Source: CAYGTS01 sp964352905 (GTDB lineage Bacteria; Pseudomonadota; Gammaproteobacteria; JAHCLG01). Taken from it: DNA of 34,689 bases. Positions within the stretch are counted from its first letter, which is position 1. Every line of letters begins with the position of its first letter. The notes under the pieces are model-generated. The model did not search any database. It was not told where the DNA came from and saw only the letters and a list, made by a program, of their open reading frames with translations. Shown piece after piece: positions 15,168 through 24,027 of the stretch. Both the position numbers and the translations under genes were made by a program. Where the stretch lies: the NCBI GenBank assembly GCA_964352905.1, contig CAYGTS010000006.1, positions 1-34,689 on the forward strand, in the 5' to 3' direction.

Positions 15168-18100
15168 TCATGCAGGATTTAAACCTTCTCTGACAACTTG
15201 AATCACTTTTTCTAGTATCAGTTTAGCTTGTTCCATCCCCGATCCCACTTTTTTACATTCTGCAAATAGCATGGGCAAAAGGTTTATTCGAATTTCTGCT
15301 TCTATATTTTGTGGATTGATGGAATGCTCTGCAGTGGCATTTGTAATAATCTCATCAATCTCGAATACTAAAGCAATCCATCGCGTTGAAATAGCGCTGT
15401 TAATGACTGCAAGATTTGAACCAATCGTCATTTTTAATATGCCATAATAAGCTTGAGCCTGTTTATTGTCTTCAAAATCATTCGGCAAATCATCAACCTC
15501 ACGTTTTTCAATTTTTTCTTCAAATTCTTTGAATAACATATATTGTTTGAGTGGGTGATCAAACTGTGCTTCAGCTTCTTCAATCAACTGCTTTAAGAGC
15601 TTAGAAAAAAACGCTTGCGCATACGGATCATCTCGCATGCTTTGTTGGATCATCCGTGCCGCACGAGTTTTGATGATATCCGTTTCATTGCGAGTCTTTT
15701 CGTTAGTCCAGTTTTTTTGATCTTGTTTCTTCCCCATTTTCCCTACTGCATAAACACCATCGGGTTCTCTAATTTCAATGCCCACGACATGTTTATCAAT
15801 CAATCTTTTAACTTGATTAGCATATTCATCATAATGCACTGCTTCACCTGCATCCATTTTAATGATTTGACAAAGCGAGCTCAGTTGTTTAAGAGTTTCT
15901 TTATAATGATTTATATCATGCTCAGAAAAACTTTTGTCTTCAAAAAAACTGGCAGATTGTAACGCAACCTTGAGACAAGTTGAAAAAGTGCTTAATCGCT
16001 CATAAAAATCTTCACGGATTTTTAAATTAATATCGACCATTTCACCTGCTTGCTCTTGCAACTTGGGTATAATAACTTGTCTCAGCTGCTCAATATCGCC
16101 CTTATTTTTAACATTCTTGAAAGTCGCCCATAACGTCTTGTAATATGCAGGCAATTTTTTATATTCTGTACTCATTTGATGATAAAGACCTGCAAGATCA
16201 TTAATATCAAAACCCGCTTGCGTCCGGCTGGCTAAATCTTGGTATTTAGCAATGGTTGTGTCTAACTCAGCTAAAATGCCTCGATAATCAATTAAAAGAC
16301 CAAATTTCTTTTTAGGATGCAATCGATTAACCCGCGCGATGGCTTGGATAAGATTGTGCTCCTTAAGTGGTTTATCAATATAAAGAACAGCGTTTTGGGG
16401 TTCATTAAATCCAGTGAGTAATTTGTCAACGACAATTAATATTTTCAGTTTTTCATCGTCTTCAAATTGTTTAATAATTTTTTTTGTATAGGCCTTTTCA
16501 TCTTGAGTCCCAACATTTTCTTTCCACCATTTTGTCACTAACGGAATCGTTGATTCATCTATAGTAGTGTTGCCTTCTCGTGTGTCTGGCGCTGACATCA
16601 CAATGGCAGATTCAAATAAACCGACCTCATCAAGAAACTGTTTATATTTGATCGCTATTAATTTACTTTCACATGCAATTTGACCTTTAAGACCATCATC
16701 AATGTGTTTTGAAAAGTGATTTGCGATGTCATAAGCAATCAACCGAATACGATCTTCACTACTATAGACATGACTTTTTTTGGCAAATTTTTTCTTTAAA
16801 TCGCTTCGTTGTTTTTCAGTTACGCCTTCTGTCATTCGATTGAACCAGCTATCTATTGCACGCTCATTGACATCAAGATCAGGAATTCGCTCTTCATATA
16901 ACAAAGGACTAACGGTTTTATCTTCAACTGCTCTTTGCATCGTATAAGCATGAACAATAGGCCCAAATTTATGGGTGGTTTTATCTTCTTTTAAAAGTGG
17001 TGTTCCTGTCAATGCAATAAACGCAGCATTTGGCAAAGCGTGTCGCATTCTCGCATAATTTTCACCACCCTGTGAGCGATGCCCTTCATCGACTAAAACA
17101 ATAATATCAGCGCTCTCATTGTGACATTCTGGCATTTTGGCAGCAATCGCAAATTTGTTAATGATGGAAAAGATAATTCTTTCATTCCCTTTAGTAATTT
17201 GCTCCGCTAAACGTTTTCCTGATGTCGCAATCGCAGCCGCTTTATCTTTTTTGCTGACAAGCTCACCACTATCACTGAATGTTTTACTGAGTTGATTTTC
17301 CAAATCAGTACGATCGGTCACAATAATAAAACGGCATTGTTTTAAAGCCGCATTGAAGATCAAGGCTTTGGATAAAAAAACCATCGTAAACGATTTTCCC
17401 GATCCCGTGGTGTGCCAAATCACACCGCCTTGACGAGCGCCTTTTTGATCTTTGTTGTTGATGCGCGCCATCAAATGTTTAATGGCAAAAAATTGATGGT
17501 AGCGTGCCACAATTTTGCCGTGCTTTTTATCGTAAAAGAGATAAAAACGCGTGATTTCTAGCAATCTAGCCGGAGACAACAAGCTCACTAACAATCTATC
17601 TTGAGCGGTAACAGCAAGCGCACCACCCGCAATTAAATTTTCATACCATTGTTTATCCTGTTGAGAGCGATGTGAAAATAATTTAGCCTTGTCTTTCTCG
17701 GTCAAGACTTTATTTTTTTGTTTATGAAATTCACTCTCACTGATAGCTTCTTCTCGCCAGGGTGCCCAAAATTTTTCTGGTGTTCCTTGCGTACCATACT
17801 GCCCATCAGTGCCATTTATTGACAGCAATAACTGCGAATAAGCAAATAAATGCGGAATTTCATACTGGTATTGGTTACGAAGATGTTGAGAAATGCCTGC
17901 AGCAATGGTGGGGCCTTTGTTTGCATAAGCATCAGGCCGTTTAGCTTCAATGACAACCCAAGGTAAGCCATTAACAAAACAAACCAGATCAGATCGGCGA
18001 TTATCAATACCGTTAACGCGTTGCACAACAAACTCTTCTGTAAAAGTAAAACGATTATTATTCACATGCTGCCAATCAATAATGTGTAGCGTGGGATTAA

Positions 18101-18449
18101 CTTTCTTTCCCTCTACAAATTCTTTAACGGCGATCCCGTAGAGAAAATAATTATACATTTTTTCACTTGCAACATTTAAACCTTCATTGAGTGCTGGAGA
18201 GCAAAGCGCCGAGATCACATGATCAATACTGCTTTCCGAAAAAGCACGCTCCATTCCTGCGTAAACAAAACGGCGTTTTTTGAGTTCATCTCTCAAAATT
18301 TCTCGCAACACAACTTCGTTAGTTTTAGCGTGTCTTGCAGCGAGTGCTTGTTTAGGGGGCAAAAATTCCCAACCTAAATTATGTAGCAAAATAATGGCTG
18401 GTATTTTGGCGCTGTATTCTTCTTGGAATTTGGGTAAAAAATCTATCAT
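15168..18449 (-). CDS. hsdR: Type I restriction enzyme, motor/endonuclease subunit HsdR
   Basis: A 1093-residue subunit that translocates and cleaves DNA in complex with HsdM and HsdS. The N-terminal nuclease core has Asp154 (RRSDLVCF) and Glu168-x-Lys170 (VVIEAKRP). The helicase part has Walker A TTGSGKS (347-353), the DRTDLENQL motif near 379, the DEAD-box variant DEGHRSQ (454-460), ALTGTPL, and motif VI AIARVNRLHP. Length and motifs are complete, so it should be functional. It is the last gene of the island's minus-strand run, 36 bp after the YhcG fusion gene, and is separated from hsdM by three accessory genes. It meets mazF end to end. Confidence 0.95.
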   Translation of the reverse strand: MIDFLPKFQEEYSAKIPAIILLHNLGWEFLPPKQALAARHAKTNEVVLREILRDELKKRRFVYAGMERAFSESSIDHVISALCSPALNEGLNVASEKMYNYFLYGIAVKEFVEGKKVNPTLHIIDWQHVNNNRFTFTEEFVVQRVNGIDNRRSDLVCFVNGLPWVVIEAKRPDAYANKGPTIAAGISQHLRNQYQYEIPHLFAYSQLLLSINGTDGQYGTQGTPEKFWAPWREEAISESEFHKQKNKVLTEKDKAKLFSHRSQQDKQWYENLIAGGALAVTAQDRLLVSLLSPARLLEITRFYLFYDKKHGKIVARYHQFFAIKHLMARINNKDQKGARQGGVIWHTTGSGKSFTMVFLSKALIFNAALKQCRFIIVTDRTDLENQLSKTFSDSGELVSKKDKAAAIATSGKRLAEQITKGNERIIFSIINKFAIAAKMPECHNESADIIVLVDEGHRSQGGENYARMRHALPNAAFIALTGTPLLKEDKTTHKFGPIVHAYTMQRAVEDKTVSPLLYEERIPDLDVNERAIDSWFNRMTEGVTEKQRSDLKKKFAKKSHVYSSEDRIRLIAYDIANHFSKHIDDGLKGQIACESKLIAIKYKQFLDEVGLFESAIVMSAPDTREGNTTIDESTIPLVTKWWKENVGTQDEKAYTKKIIKQFEDDEKLKILIVVDKLLTGFNEPQNAVLYIDKPLKEHNLIQAIARVNRLHPKKKFGLLIDYRGILAELDTTIAKYQDLASRTQAGFDINDLAGLYHQMSTEYKKLPAYYKTLWATFKNVKNKGDIEQLRQVIIPKLQEQAGEMVDINLKIREDFYERLSTFSTCLKVALQSASFFEDKSFSEHDINHYKETLKQLSSLCQIIKMDAGEAVHYDEYANQVKRLIDKHVVGIEIREPDGVYAVGKMGKKQDQKNWTNEKTRNETDIIKTRAARMIQQSMRDDPYAQAFFSKLLKQLIEEAEAQFDHPLKQYMLFKEFEEKIEKREVDDLPNDFEDNKQAQAYYGILKMTIGSNLAVINSAISTRWIALVFEIDEIITNATAEHSINPQNIEAEIRINLLPMLFAECKKVGSGMEQAKLILEKVIQVVREGLNPA

Positions 18450-18485
18450 ACTTCTTGCTTGCTTTCCATGGTATTTTTTTGCCCT

Positions 18486-20672
18486 TCACTTTTTTAAAAG
18501 TTGTTTTAAAGCACCTGAGGTAAAATCAAATTCTTGACAAGAATGAATTGTTTTTTTTAATTTATCGGAGCTTGATAACTCATTGCTGTAAAGTAAATAG
18601 AAAGAATTATTTTGTTTTAGATCGGAATAATATAATCGATTGTGTTTCTCTAAAATAGAAGGAAACCAATTATACCAATTAGTATCGAGAATAATAGCAA
18701 TAAGATTGCCCAATCCTTTCAAAACAGCCACCTGTTCAGCTTCTGCCATTTTACCGATTAATTCAAGACAGTATTTTTCATAATTTTCATTCAGATGTTT
18801 TATCAAATAATCAGTTTCTTTCACAGATAATTGTAGTCCTGGAGTGGTAAATGAGATGCTGATAGCAAGCATTCCTTGATCTTTTTGAAAATAATTCTTT
18901 TGAACTTTATCAACAATACATTTAACAACTCTCTTTGAAATAAATAGATAATCAATTTTCCTTGTGCCAAGTATATTAATATTAATTTCACTAAGTTTCA
19001 ATTGTAATTCTGTAGGAATAAATTCTCTATAATAACAGCTTATGTGTTGGTTTAATGAAATCCAATCCATAATATTCTGCTGCACATTTTCTGTGGAGCA
19101 CTGAAGTTCATCAGCCATCTTCTTAATTTCATCCCGCGGCAACTCGCCCAACACTTGGTTTATTAAAATTCCAGGAGGTTCATCTGGATTACATCTTCTT
19201 TTTTCACGCAAACACTGTATTATACGATAATATTCGTCAAAACATGGTAATTGTTTATCCCAATCACAAAAAAAACTAGAATTAACAGAAGTACATTCGA
19301 TAAAAAAAACATTGGCACTCAGATCAGGCATACCATTTTTTCTTGTGCGTTTCTCTAAACTGTAACCGGATCGCATTATCAAATCAGCAATAATTAACTC
19401 AAATACCCTGCTTGGAAGATTTGTTTTTAGCCCATTATCAAATTGATCCTGATCTGAATCAAGAAAACAATTGTAATTCTTACTCAAGACTTCTATTTCA
19501 TTAGAAATCTCAGAATACAGCGGATCAGTTGTTTCTTCAAAAAACTGTAGCGTCCTGTGACTCTGAACCTTTATTATTTTGTTTTGCAATTTTTTATCTC
19601 TTGGTTGTGATCGCCTTAAAAAATATTCCTTTAAAAAATTCAAGCTTTCATTTTCATCCCCTGCACTTTCAATCTGCTCTTGCAATAATTGCCTTTCCCG
19701 TTGTAATTCTTTTTTTAACTCCTCTTCGCTCGGCAAATAATACATGTATTTTGCAGCAAAAAGTTGCTCACTATCGCTGAGCACGGAGTATTTCACAACA
19801 GCTTCACTTTTTTGGCTACATAAAATGAGACCTATCGTTGGATTATCACTCTGATCTTTTTTATGCTGATCATAAACACGAATATAGGTATCCATCTGTC
19901 CGACATCTTGATGAGAGAGTTTGCCTAATTTCAAATCGATCAATAAAAAACATTTGATTTTGTAGTTATAAAAAACGAGATCGATATAAAAATCTTGGTC
20001 TTCCGTGCGAATACGTTGCTGACGTTCTACAAAGGCAAAACCTTTGCCTAGCGCCAATAAAAACTGTTGTAGATTACTGATTAAACCACTTTCTAAATCG
20101 GCTTCTTGGTAGCTGCCATCCTGTAAGTTTAAAAAATCGAGCACGTAAGGATCGCGTAAGTAATCTTTTGGGTGATCTGCCAGGGCGATGGTCTTGCTTT
20201 TTGCTTCAGCTTTTACAGGACTCTTCTCTTTACTCGATAATAAGCGTTCGTAATACAACATGTTGATTTGACGCTCCAATGCACGCACACTCCAGCTTTG
20301 TTGAGAAGCTTCTTGCATATACCATTTTCTAGCACTGGAGTTCTCAACTCGAGCTAATAGATTATAGTGAGACCAACTTAATTCGAGAGACAGTGTCTCC
20401 CGAATTGGGAATGCCTGATAAAAGCGCCGCATATTGCGCAGATTCGTGATATCAAAGCCTTTGCCAAAACGCTCTGTGAGCTTGTTGGAGAGTTGTTTGA
20501 GCTGCGCTTTACCGTATTCAGCTCGTGCTTGGCCTTGTTGTTCATCTTCAATTATCAAACGGCCAATTTCCCAATAAGTCTGCATCATCACCGTATTAAT
20601 TTGACGCTGAACCTGCTGGCGCGCTTGCTCTATGAGAAAGCTAATTTGATCAAATAACTGACTAAGCTTCAT
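18486..20672 (-). CDS. YhcG-type (DUF1016) PD-(D/E)XK nuclease with a long extra C-terminal region
   Basis: Residues are counted from the upstream TTG at 20702. The N-terminal DUF1016 helical domain (about 11-160) is followed by the YhcG nuclease domain with the PD-(D/E)XK core at Asp241 (FYIDLVFYN) and Asp256-x-Lys258 (LLIDLKLG). A normal YhcG protein ends near residue 350, but here it continues for about 380 residues. That part contains RVFELIIADL, GMPDL and FFIECTSVN (Glu435, Asp460, Glu469), which resembles a second degenerate nuclease core; the rest is not recognised. The ATG at 20672 is preferred because AGGGG lies 6 nt before it. The gene lies between the dinD remnant and hsdR. YhcG-family genes often accompany restriction systems; the fusion is unusual. 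Confidence 0.8.
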   Translation of the reverse strand: MKLSQLFDQISFLIEQARQQVQRQINTVMMQTYWEIGRLIIEDEQQGQARAEYGKAQLKQLSNKLTERFGKGFDITNLRNMRRFYQAFPIRETLSLELSWSHYNLLARVENSSARKWYMQEASQQSWSVRALERQINMLYYERLLSSKEKSPVKAEAKSKTIALADHPKDYLRDPYVLDFLNLQDGSYQEADLESGLISNLQQFLLALGKGFAFVERQQRIRTEDQDFYIDLVFYNYKIKCFLLIDLKLGKLSHQDVGQMDTYIRVYDQHKKDQSDNPTIGLILCSQKSEAVVKYSVLSDSEQLFAAKYMYYLPSEEELKKELQRERQLLQEQIESAGDENESLNFLKEYFLRRSQPRDKKLQNKIIKVQSHRTLQFFEETTDPLYSEISNEIEVLSKNYNCFLDSDQDQFDNGLKTNLPSRVFELIIADLIMRSGYSLEKRTRKNGMPDLSANVFFIECTSVNSSFFCDWDKQLPCFDEYYRIIQCLREKRRCNPDEPPGILINQVLGELPRDEIKKMADELQCSTENVQQNIMDWISLNQHISCYYREFIPTELQLKLSEININILGTRKIDYLFISKRVVKCIVDKVQKNYFQKDQGMLAISISFTTPGLQLSVKETDYLIKHLNENYEKYCLELIGKMAEAEQVAVLKGLGNLIAIILDTNWYNWFPSILEKHNRLYYSDLKQNNSFYLLYSNELSSSDKLKKTIHSCQEFDFTSGALKQLLKK

Positions 20673-20715
20673 TTTCATCCCCTGCACGTTCAACACGTTC
20701 AATCTGTGTCTGCGC

Positions 20716-21072
20716 TCACTTGAACCGGCAAAGCAGAATGTTTAAGTTTTTTTCCGGTTTACGTGGATCGCCGTTTTGGGCCACCAAATAACAGGCATAG
20801 CGAGTTAGCATAGTGTCGGTAATTTTACGTTCTGCCTCTGAACCTATATTGACCTTTTTCGTGAGGTCACGAAAATGGTCTGAAATATTTACCTTGCTGT
20901 TTTCACAGGCTTTTCTTGCCTTATTGATAACCTTTGCAAAGTTTTCCCAGCGATCATAGCCCAATAGAGTCATTAGCTCTCGAGCATAGCAAAACTCGAT
21001 ACCAACCTCTTCAAGCAAATGCAGGTGCTCATCAAAACTAGTCTTCAATTTGGCTAGCTGTTGCTTATCCAT
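20716..21072 (-). pseudogene. Truncated dinD (DNA-damage-inducible protein D, Bro-N domain)
   Basis: The 118-residue frame begins like DinD: FDEHLHLLEEVGIEFCYAREL, LLGYDRWENFAKVI and the Bro-N stretch ITDTMLTRYACYLVAQNGDP. After NGDPRKPE the sequence changes to an unrelated tail, LNILLCRFK. DinD is normally about 270 residues, so more than half is missing and the gene is probably a remnant. The frame change lies at an A-rich run (fwd 20748-20754). The tail runs into a short copy of sequence found inside the downstream yhcG fusion. A short functional Bro-N protein cannot be excluded. Confidence 0.7.
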
Positions 21073-21124
21073 TGATTACTTTCTCCCATTATTTTTAAAA
21101 ACAATAATTTTGTTAATTTCACTT

Positions 21125-22174
21125 TCATTCATCACCCAGTTGCTTATGATCTTTAGCTTTCTCTTCAAGCTGTTTTAAAGTTTTATCAAAGTCTGATTCG
21201 AATAATCGATCTTGAACAATGCGGTATTTTTCAAATTCGCTTTCAGCGTGGGTTTTAGCGATTTCAGCAGTGACTTTACCGGCATCCTGCAAAATCTCAC
21301 GATCCGTAGCAGCAATAAAACGGTTTAGACGTTCCTCCCAATCAGCCATGGTCATTGGTATTTGCCTGAGCGCCATATCTTCAGCTACATCTAAGTAGGC
21401 GTTAACAAGGCGTTCTAGCTGCGTCATTTCGTTTTCAGTCAGATAGTTTTTAGCAACGCTAACATCAAATTTCTGTATTTTGCCGTACGGAGCATCTTTC
21501 CAGCTCATTAATCCCATATTGTTTTTTTTGGCATCAGCACGGGTGTAAATTACTTCTGCCGCTGTTTGAGCATGAATCGCCCAGTGTAATTTGTTTTGGA
21601 TAGTGGCAAAGAAACGTTTGGTTGCTTGTGCGGTCACATCATAGTCAATAGATGTTGCGTAAATATCTGTTATTTTCTGGTAGAATTTCCGCTCGGACAG
21701 GCGAATTTCGCGAATCCGTTGGAGTTGTTCCTCAAAATACCGTTTCCCAAGAATAGAGCCGTCATTCTTGATACGCTCATCATCCATCACGTACGCTTTG
21801 ATGGTGTATTCTTTGATAATCCCTGTAGCCCATTTCCGAAACTGAACCGCGCGTTCAGAATTAACTTTATACCCAACGGCGATAATGGCTGAAAGATTAT
21901 AATGCTTGGTGCTGTAACTTTTACCATCTTTGGCAGTTATTCGAAAATTTCGAATAACTGAATCCTTCTCTAGCTCACTGTCAGAGAATATCTTTTTTAG
22001 ATGGTAGTTAATGGTGTTGGTTCCTACGTCATACAAAATCCCCGTCATTTTTTGGGTTAGCCAGACATCTTCATCAGCGTAAACTGCTTCAACACCACCT
22101 TCGCCACTGGCTGCAACAAATATCAGATATTCCGCTGCGGATGAACGAATTGTAGGCATGTTTTTTTTGCTCAT
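21125..22174 (-). CDS. RhuM-family protein
   Basis: A 349-residue protein of the RhuM family, named after a Salmonella pathogenicity-island gene and very common inside type I restriction loci; its biochemical role is not established. The N-terminal half has the family pattern VWLTQKMTGILYDV, TNTINYHLKKIF, VIRNFRITAKDGKSY and the YNLSAIIAVGYKVNS segment, which may be a winged-helix-like DNA-binding domain. The C-terminal half is helical and charged. Length and motifs look complete. It lies between hsdM and the dinD remnant, a place often taken by cargo genes in these loci. The ATG at 22174 is preceded by AGAGAGGT. Confidence 0.88.
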   Translation of the reverse strand: MSKKNMPTIRSSAAEYLIFVAASGEGGVEAVYADEDVWLTQKMTGILYDVGTNTINYHLKKIFSDSELEKDSVIRNFRITAKDGKSYSTKHYNLSAIIAVGYKVNSERAVQFRKWATGIIKEYTIKAYVMDDERIKNDGSILGKRYFEEQLQRIREIRLSERKFYQKITDIYATSIDYDVTAQATKRFFATIQNKLHWAIHAQTAAEVIYTRADAKKNNMGLMSWKDAPYGKIQKFDVSVAKNYLTENEMTQLERLVNAYLDVAEDMALRQIPMTMADWEERLNRFIAATDREILQDAGKVTAEIAKTHAESEFEKYRIVQDRLFESDFDKTLKQLEEKAKDHKQLGDE

Positions 22175-22187
22175 GCGGTACCTCTCT

Positions 22188-22268
22188 TCAAATTGGATAT
22201 ATATTTTTTGCCATGCGAGTCAGCATAGTGTCGATGATTTCACGTTCAGCATCTGACCTAATATTCAT
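22188..22268 (-). pseudogene. Second dinD fragment in the hsdM-rhuM gap
   Basis: A short frame reading MNIRSDAEREIIDTMLTRMA overlaps the end of hsdM and fills the spacer before rhuM. It matches VNIGSEAERKITDTMLTRYA of the truncated dinD at 20716-21072. At DNA level about 50 bp (22213-22262 against 20799-20850) match at roughly four of five bases. It looks like the scar of a dinD-like gene that once stood next to hsdM. Confidence 0.55.
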
Positions 22269-23781
22269 AACCCAACTCTTTCAAATAACCATCCATCTCA
22301 AGCTCTAACGCTGCAAGTTGTGTTTTTAATTTTTCTCGCTCTTTACGCACAGCCATCAAATCAATTTCTTCTTCCTCTTCAAATGTATCGACGTAACGTG
22401 GAATATTGAGATTAAAGTCGTTTTCTCTAATCTCATCTATACTCGCCAGATAGGCATATTTATCAACATTTTTACGCCCCTTGTAGGTCGTGATCATTTT
22501 TTCAATATTTTCTGGCGCCAATACGTTTTGGTTTTTTCCTGCCTTAAATTCACGACTTGCATCAATAAATAATACGTTGTGATCTACTTTGTGTTTTCTA
22601 AAGATTAAAATAGCGGCTGGAATTCCGGTACCATAAAATAATTTTTCAGGCAGTCCGATAACGGCATCTAATAAATTTTCTTCAAGCAACTGCTTTCTAA
22701 TTTTTCCTTCAGAACTGCCACGAAAGAGCACGCCATGCGGTACAACGACACCCATGCGTCCGCTTTTAGGTTTTAATGTTTCTACCATGTGCAATATAAA
22801 AGCATAATCACCTTTGGTTTTGGGTGGAACACCACGACGAAAGCGCCCAAATTGATCATGCTCTGCTTCATCATGCCCCCATTTATCTAAACTAAAAGGT
22901 GGATTGGCGGTTACAATATCGAAATGCATCAATCCACCCGTCTTGTCCAATAATTTTGGATTACGAATGGTGTCACCCCACTCCACTTTATGATTATCCT
23001 CACCGTGCAAAAACATATTCATCTTGGCAAGTGACCATGTCGAGCCAATGGCCTCCTGCCCATATAGCGCATATTTTTTGCTGCCAAAGCGGTTTTTAAT
23101 TTTACGACCACATTTCATTAACAAGGATCCTGATCCGCAAGCTGGATCGCAGATTGAATCACCTTCTTGTGGATCTAATATTTCAGCGATCAAATCTGAA
23201 ACTTCTGGTGGGGTATAAAATTCCCCCGCTTTTTGACCACCTCCAGCGGCAAATAGTTTGATGAGATACTCATAGGCATTACCAATGACATCGAGCGATC
23301 CTACTCGACTAGGTCGAAGATTGAGTTCTGGCTTTGCAAAATCTTCTAACAAATGGCGGAGAATGGTATTTTTTTGTTTTTCTTCACCCAATTTATCAGT
23401 GTTAAAACTAATATCTTGAAACACCGATTTTGCTGCATCACGCAGTTTAGTGCCGTTGGCTTCTTCCAATGCATGTAATGCTTGATCAATTCGTTCACCA
23501 TTGCCTGGTTCGTGACGCTTGTCATAAAGCACATAAAAACTCGATCCTTTTGGTAGAACAAAGCGCTCATTTTTCATCATTTCAGTAATGAGCTCAGGTT
23601 CATCACCATGCTCTGCTTGATATTTATCGTAATGATCCTGCCAAACATCCGAAATATATTTTAAAAATAACATGGTTAGAATAAAGTCTTTATAGGTATC
23701 AGCGCTGACCGTACCGCGAAAGGTATCGCATGCTGCCCATAGTGCTTTATTGATTGCTTCTTGGCTTATCGGTGTGTTCAT
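22258..23781 (-). CDS. hsdM: Type I restriction-modification methyltransferase HsdM
   Basis: A 507-residue N6-adenine methyltransferase. The N-terminal HsdM_N helical domain (about 9-150) is followed by GEFYTPPEVSDLI (186-198). SAM-binding motif I is DPACGSGSLL (212-221) and the catalytic motif IV is NPPF (293-296). The C-terminal EFKAGKNQNVL and a coiled coil (about 470-500) complete the family pattern. All key residues are present. It lies downstream of a half-size hsdS, separated by repeat copy 4, and two accessory genes and the dinD remnant separate it from hsdR. It needs a specificity subunit; the only one visible is the half-size HsdS. Confidence 0.95.
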   Translation of the reverse strand: MNTPISQEAINKALWAACDTFRGTVSADTYKDFILTMLFLKYISDVWQDHYDKYQAEHGDEPELITEMMKNERFVLPKGSSFYVLYDKRHEPGNGERIDQALHALEEANGTKLRDAAKSVFQDISFNTDKLGEEKQKNTILRHLLEDFAKPELNLRPSRVGSLDVIGNAYEYLIKLFAAGGGQKAGEFYTPPEVSDLIAEILDPQEGDSICDPACGSGSLLMKCGRKIKNRFGSKKYALYGQEAIGSTWSLAKMNMFLHGEDNHKVEWGDTIRNPKLLDKTGGLMHFDIVTANPPFSLDKWGHDEAEHDQFGRFRRGVPPKTKGDYAFILHMVETLKPKSGRMGVVVPHGVLFRGSSEGKIRKQLLEENLLDAVIGLPEKLFYGTGIPAAILIFRKHKVDHNVLFIDASREFKAGKNQNVLAPENIEKMITTYKGRKNVDKYAYLASIDEIRENDFNLNIPRYVDTFEEEEEIDLMAVRKEREKLKTQLAALELEMDGYLKELGYEY

Positions 23782-23850
23782 TTTTTTTCGGTCCTCATTA
23801 TGAAGTTGTTGAGATCTTGATCCAAGTCACGAGAAATAGTTCTCATTAGC

Positions 23851-24027
23851 TAACTACTCACTCCGTAGCGGGGAACGTCCATATTTGGGTTAAAAACGGC
23901 GAAAATCTTTTATTGAAATGCTCATTTATAACGCATAAACTGCGCTTTCTCAAAAAAATTTTCGCCGTTTTTAACCCAAATATGGACGTTCTTGGTAAAC
24001 CATAAGCTAAGGGGGTGGGCAGTTACC
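23851..24027 (+). repeat. Dispersed palindromic repeat, copy 4 (full length, perfect arms)
   Basis: A 177-bp element between hsdS and hsdM. Its arms 23873-23906 and 23958-23991 are a perfect 34-bp inverted repeat (core CATATTTGGGTTAAAAACGG) with a 51-nt loop. Outer ends are TAACTACTCACTCCG and GGGGGTGGGCAGTTACC. It differs from copies 1-3 at several positions (GGACGTT instead of GGGCGTT; CTCCGTAGCGGGG instead of CCCTGTAGATGGG), with compensating changes in both arms. Its right end overlaps the stop codon of hsdS. In RNA it would fold into a long stem between hsdS and hsdM. Confidence 0.88.
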
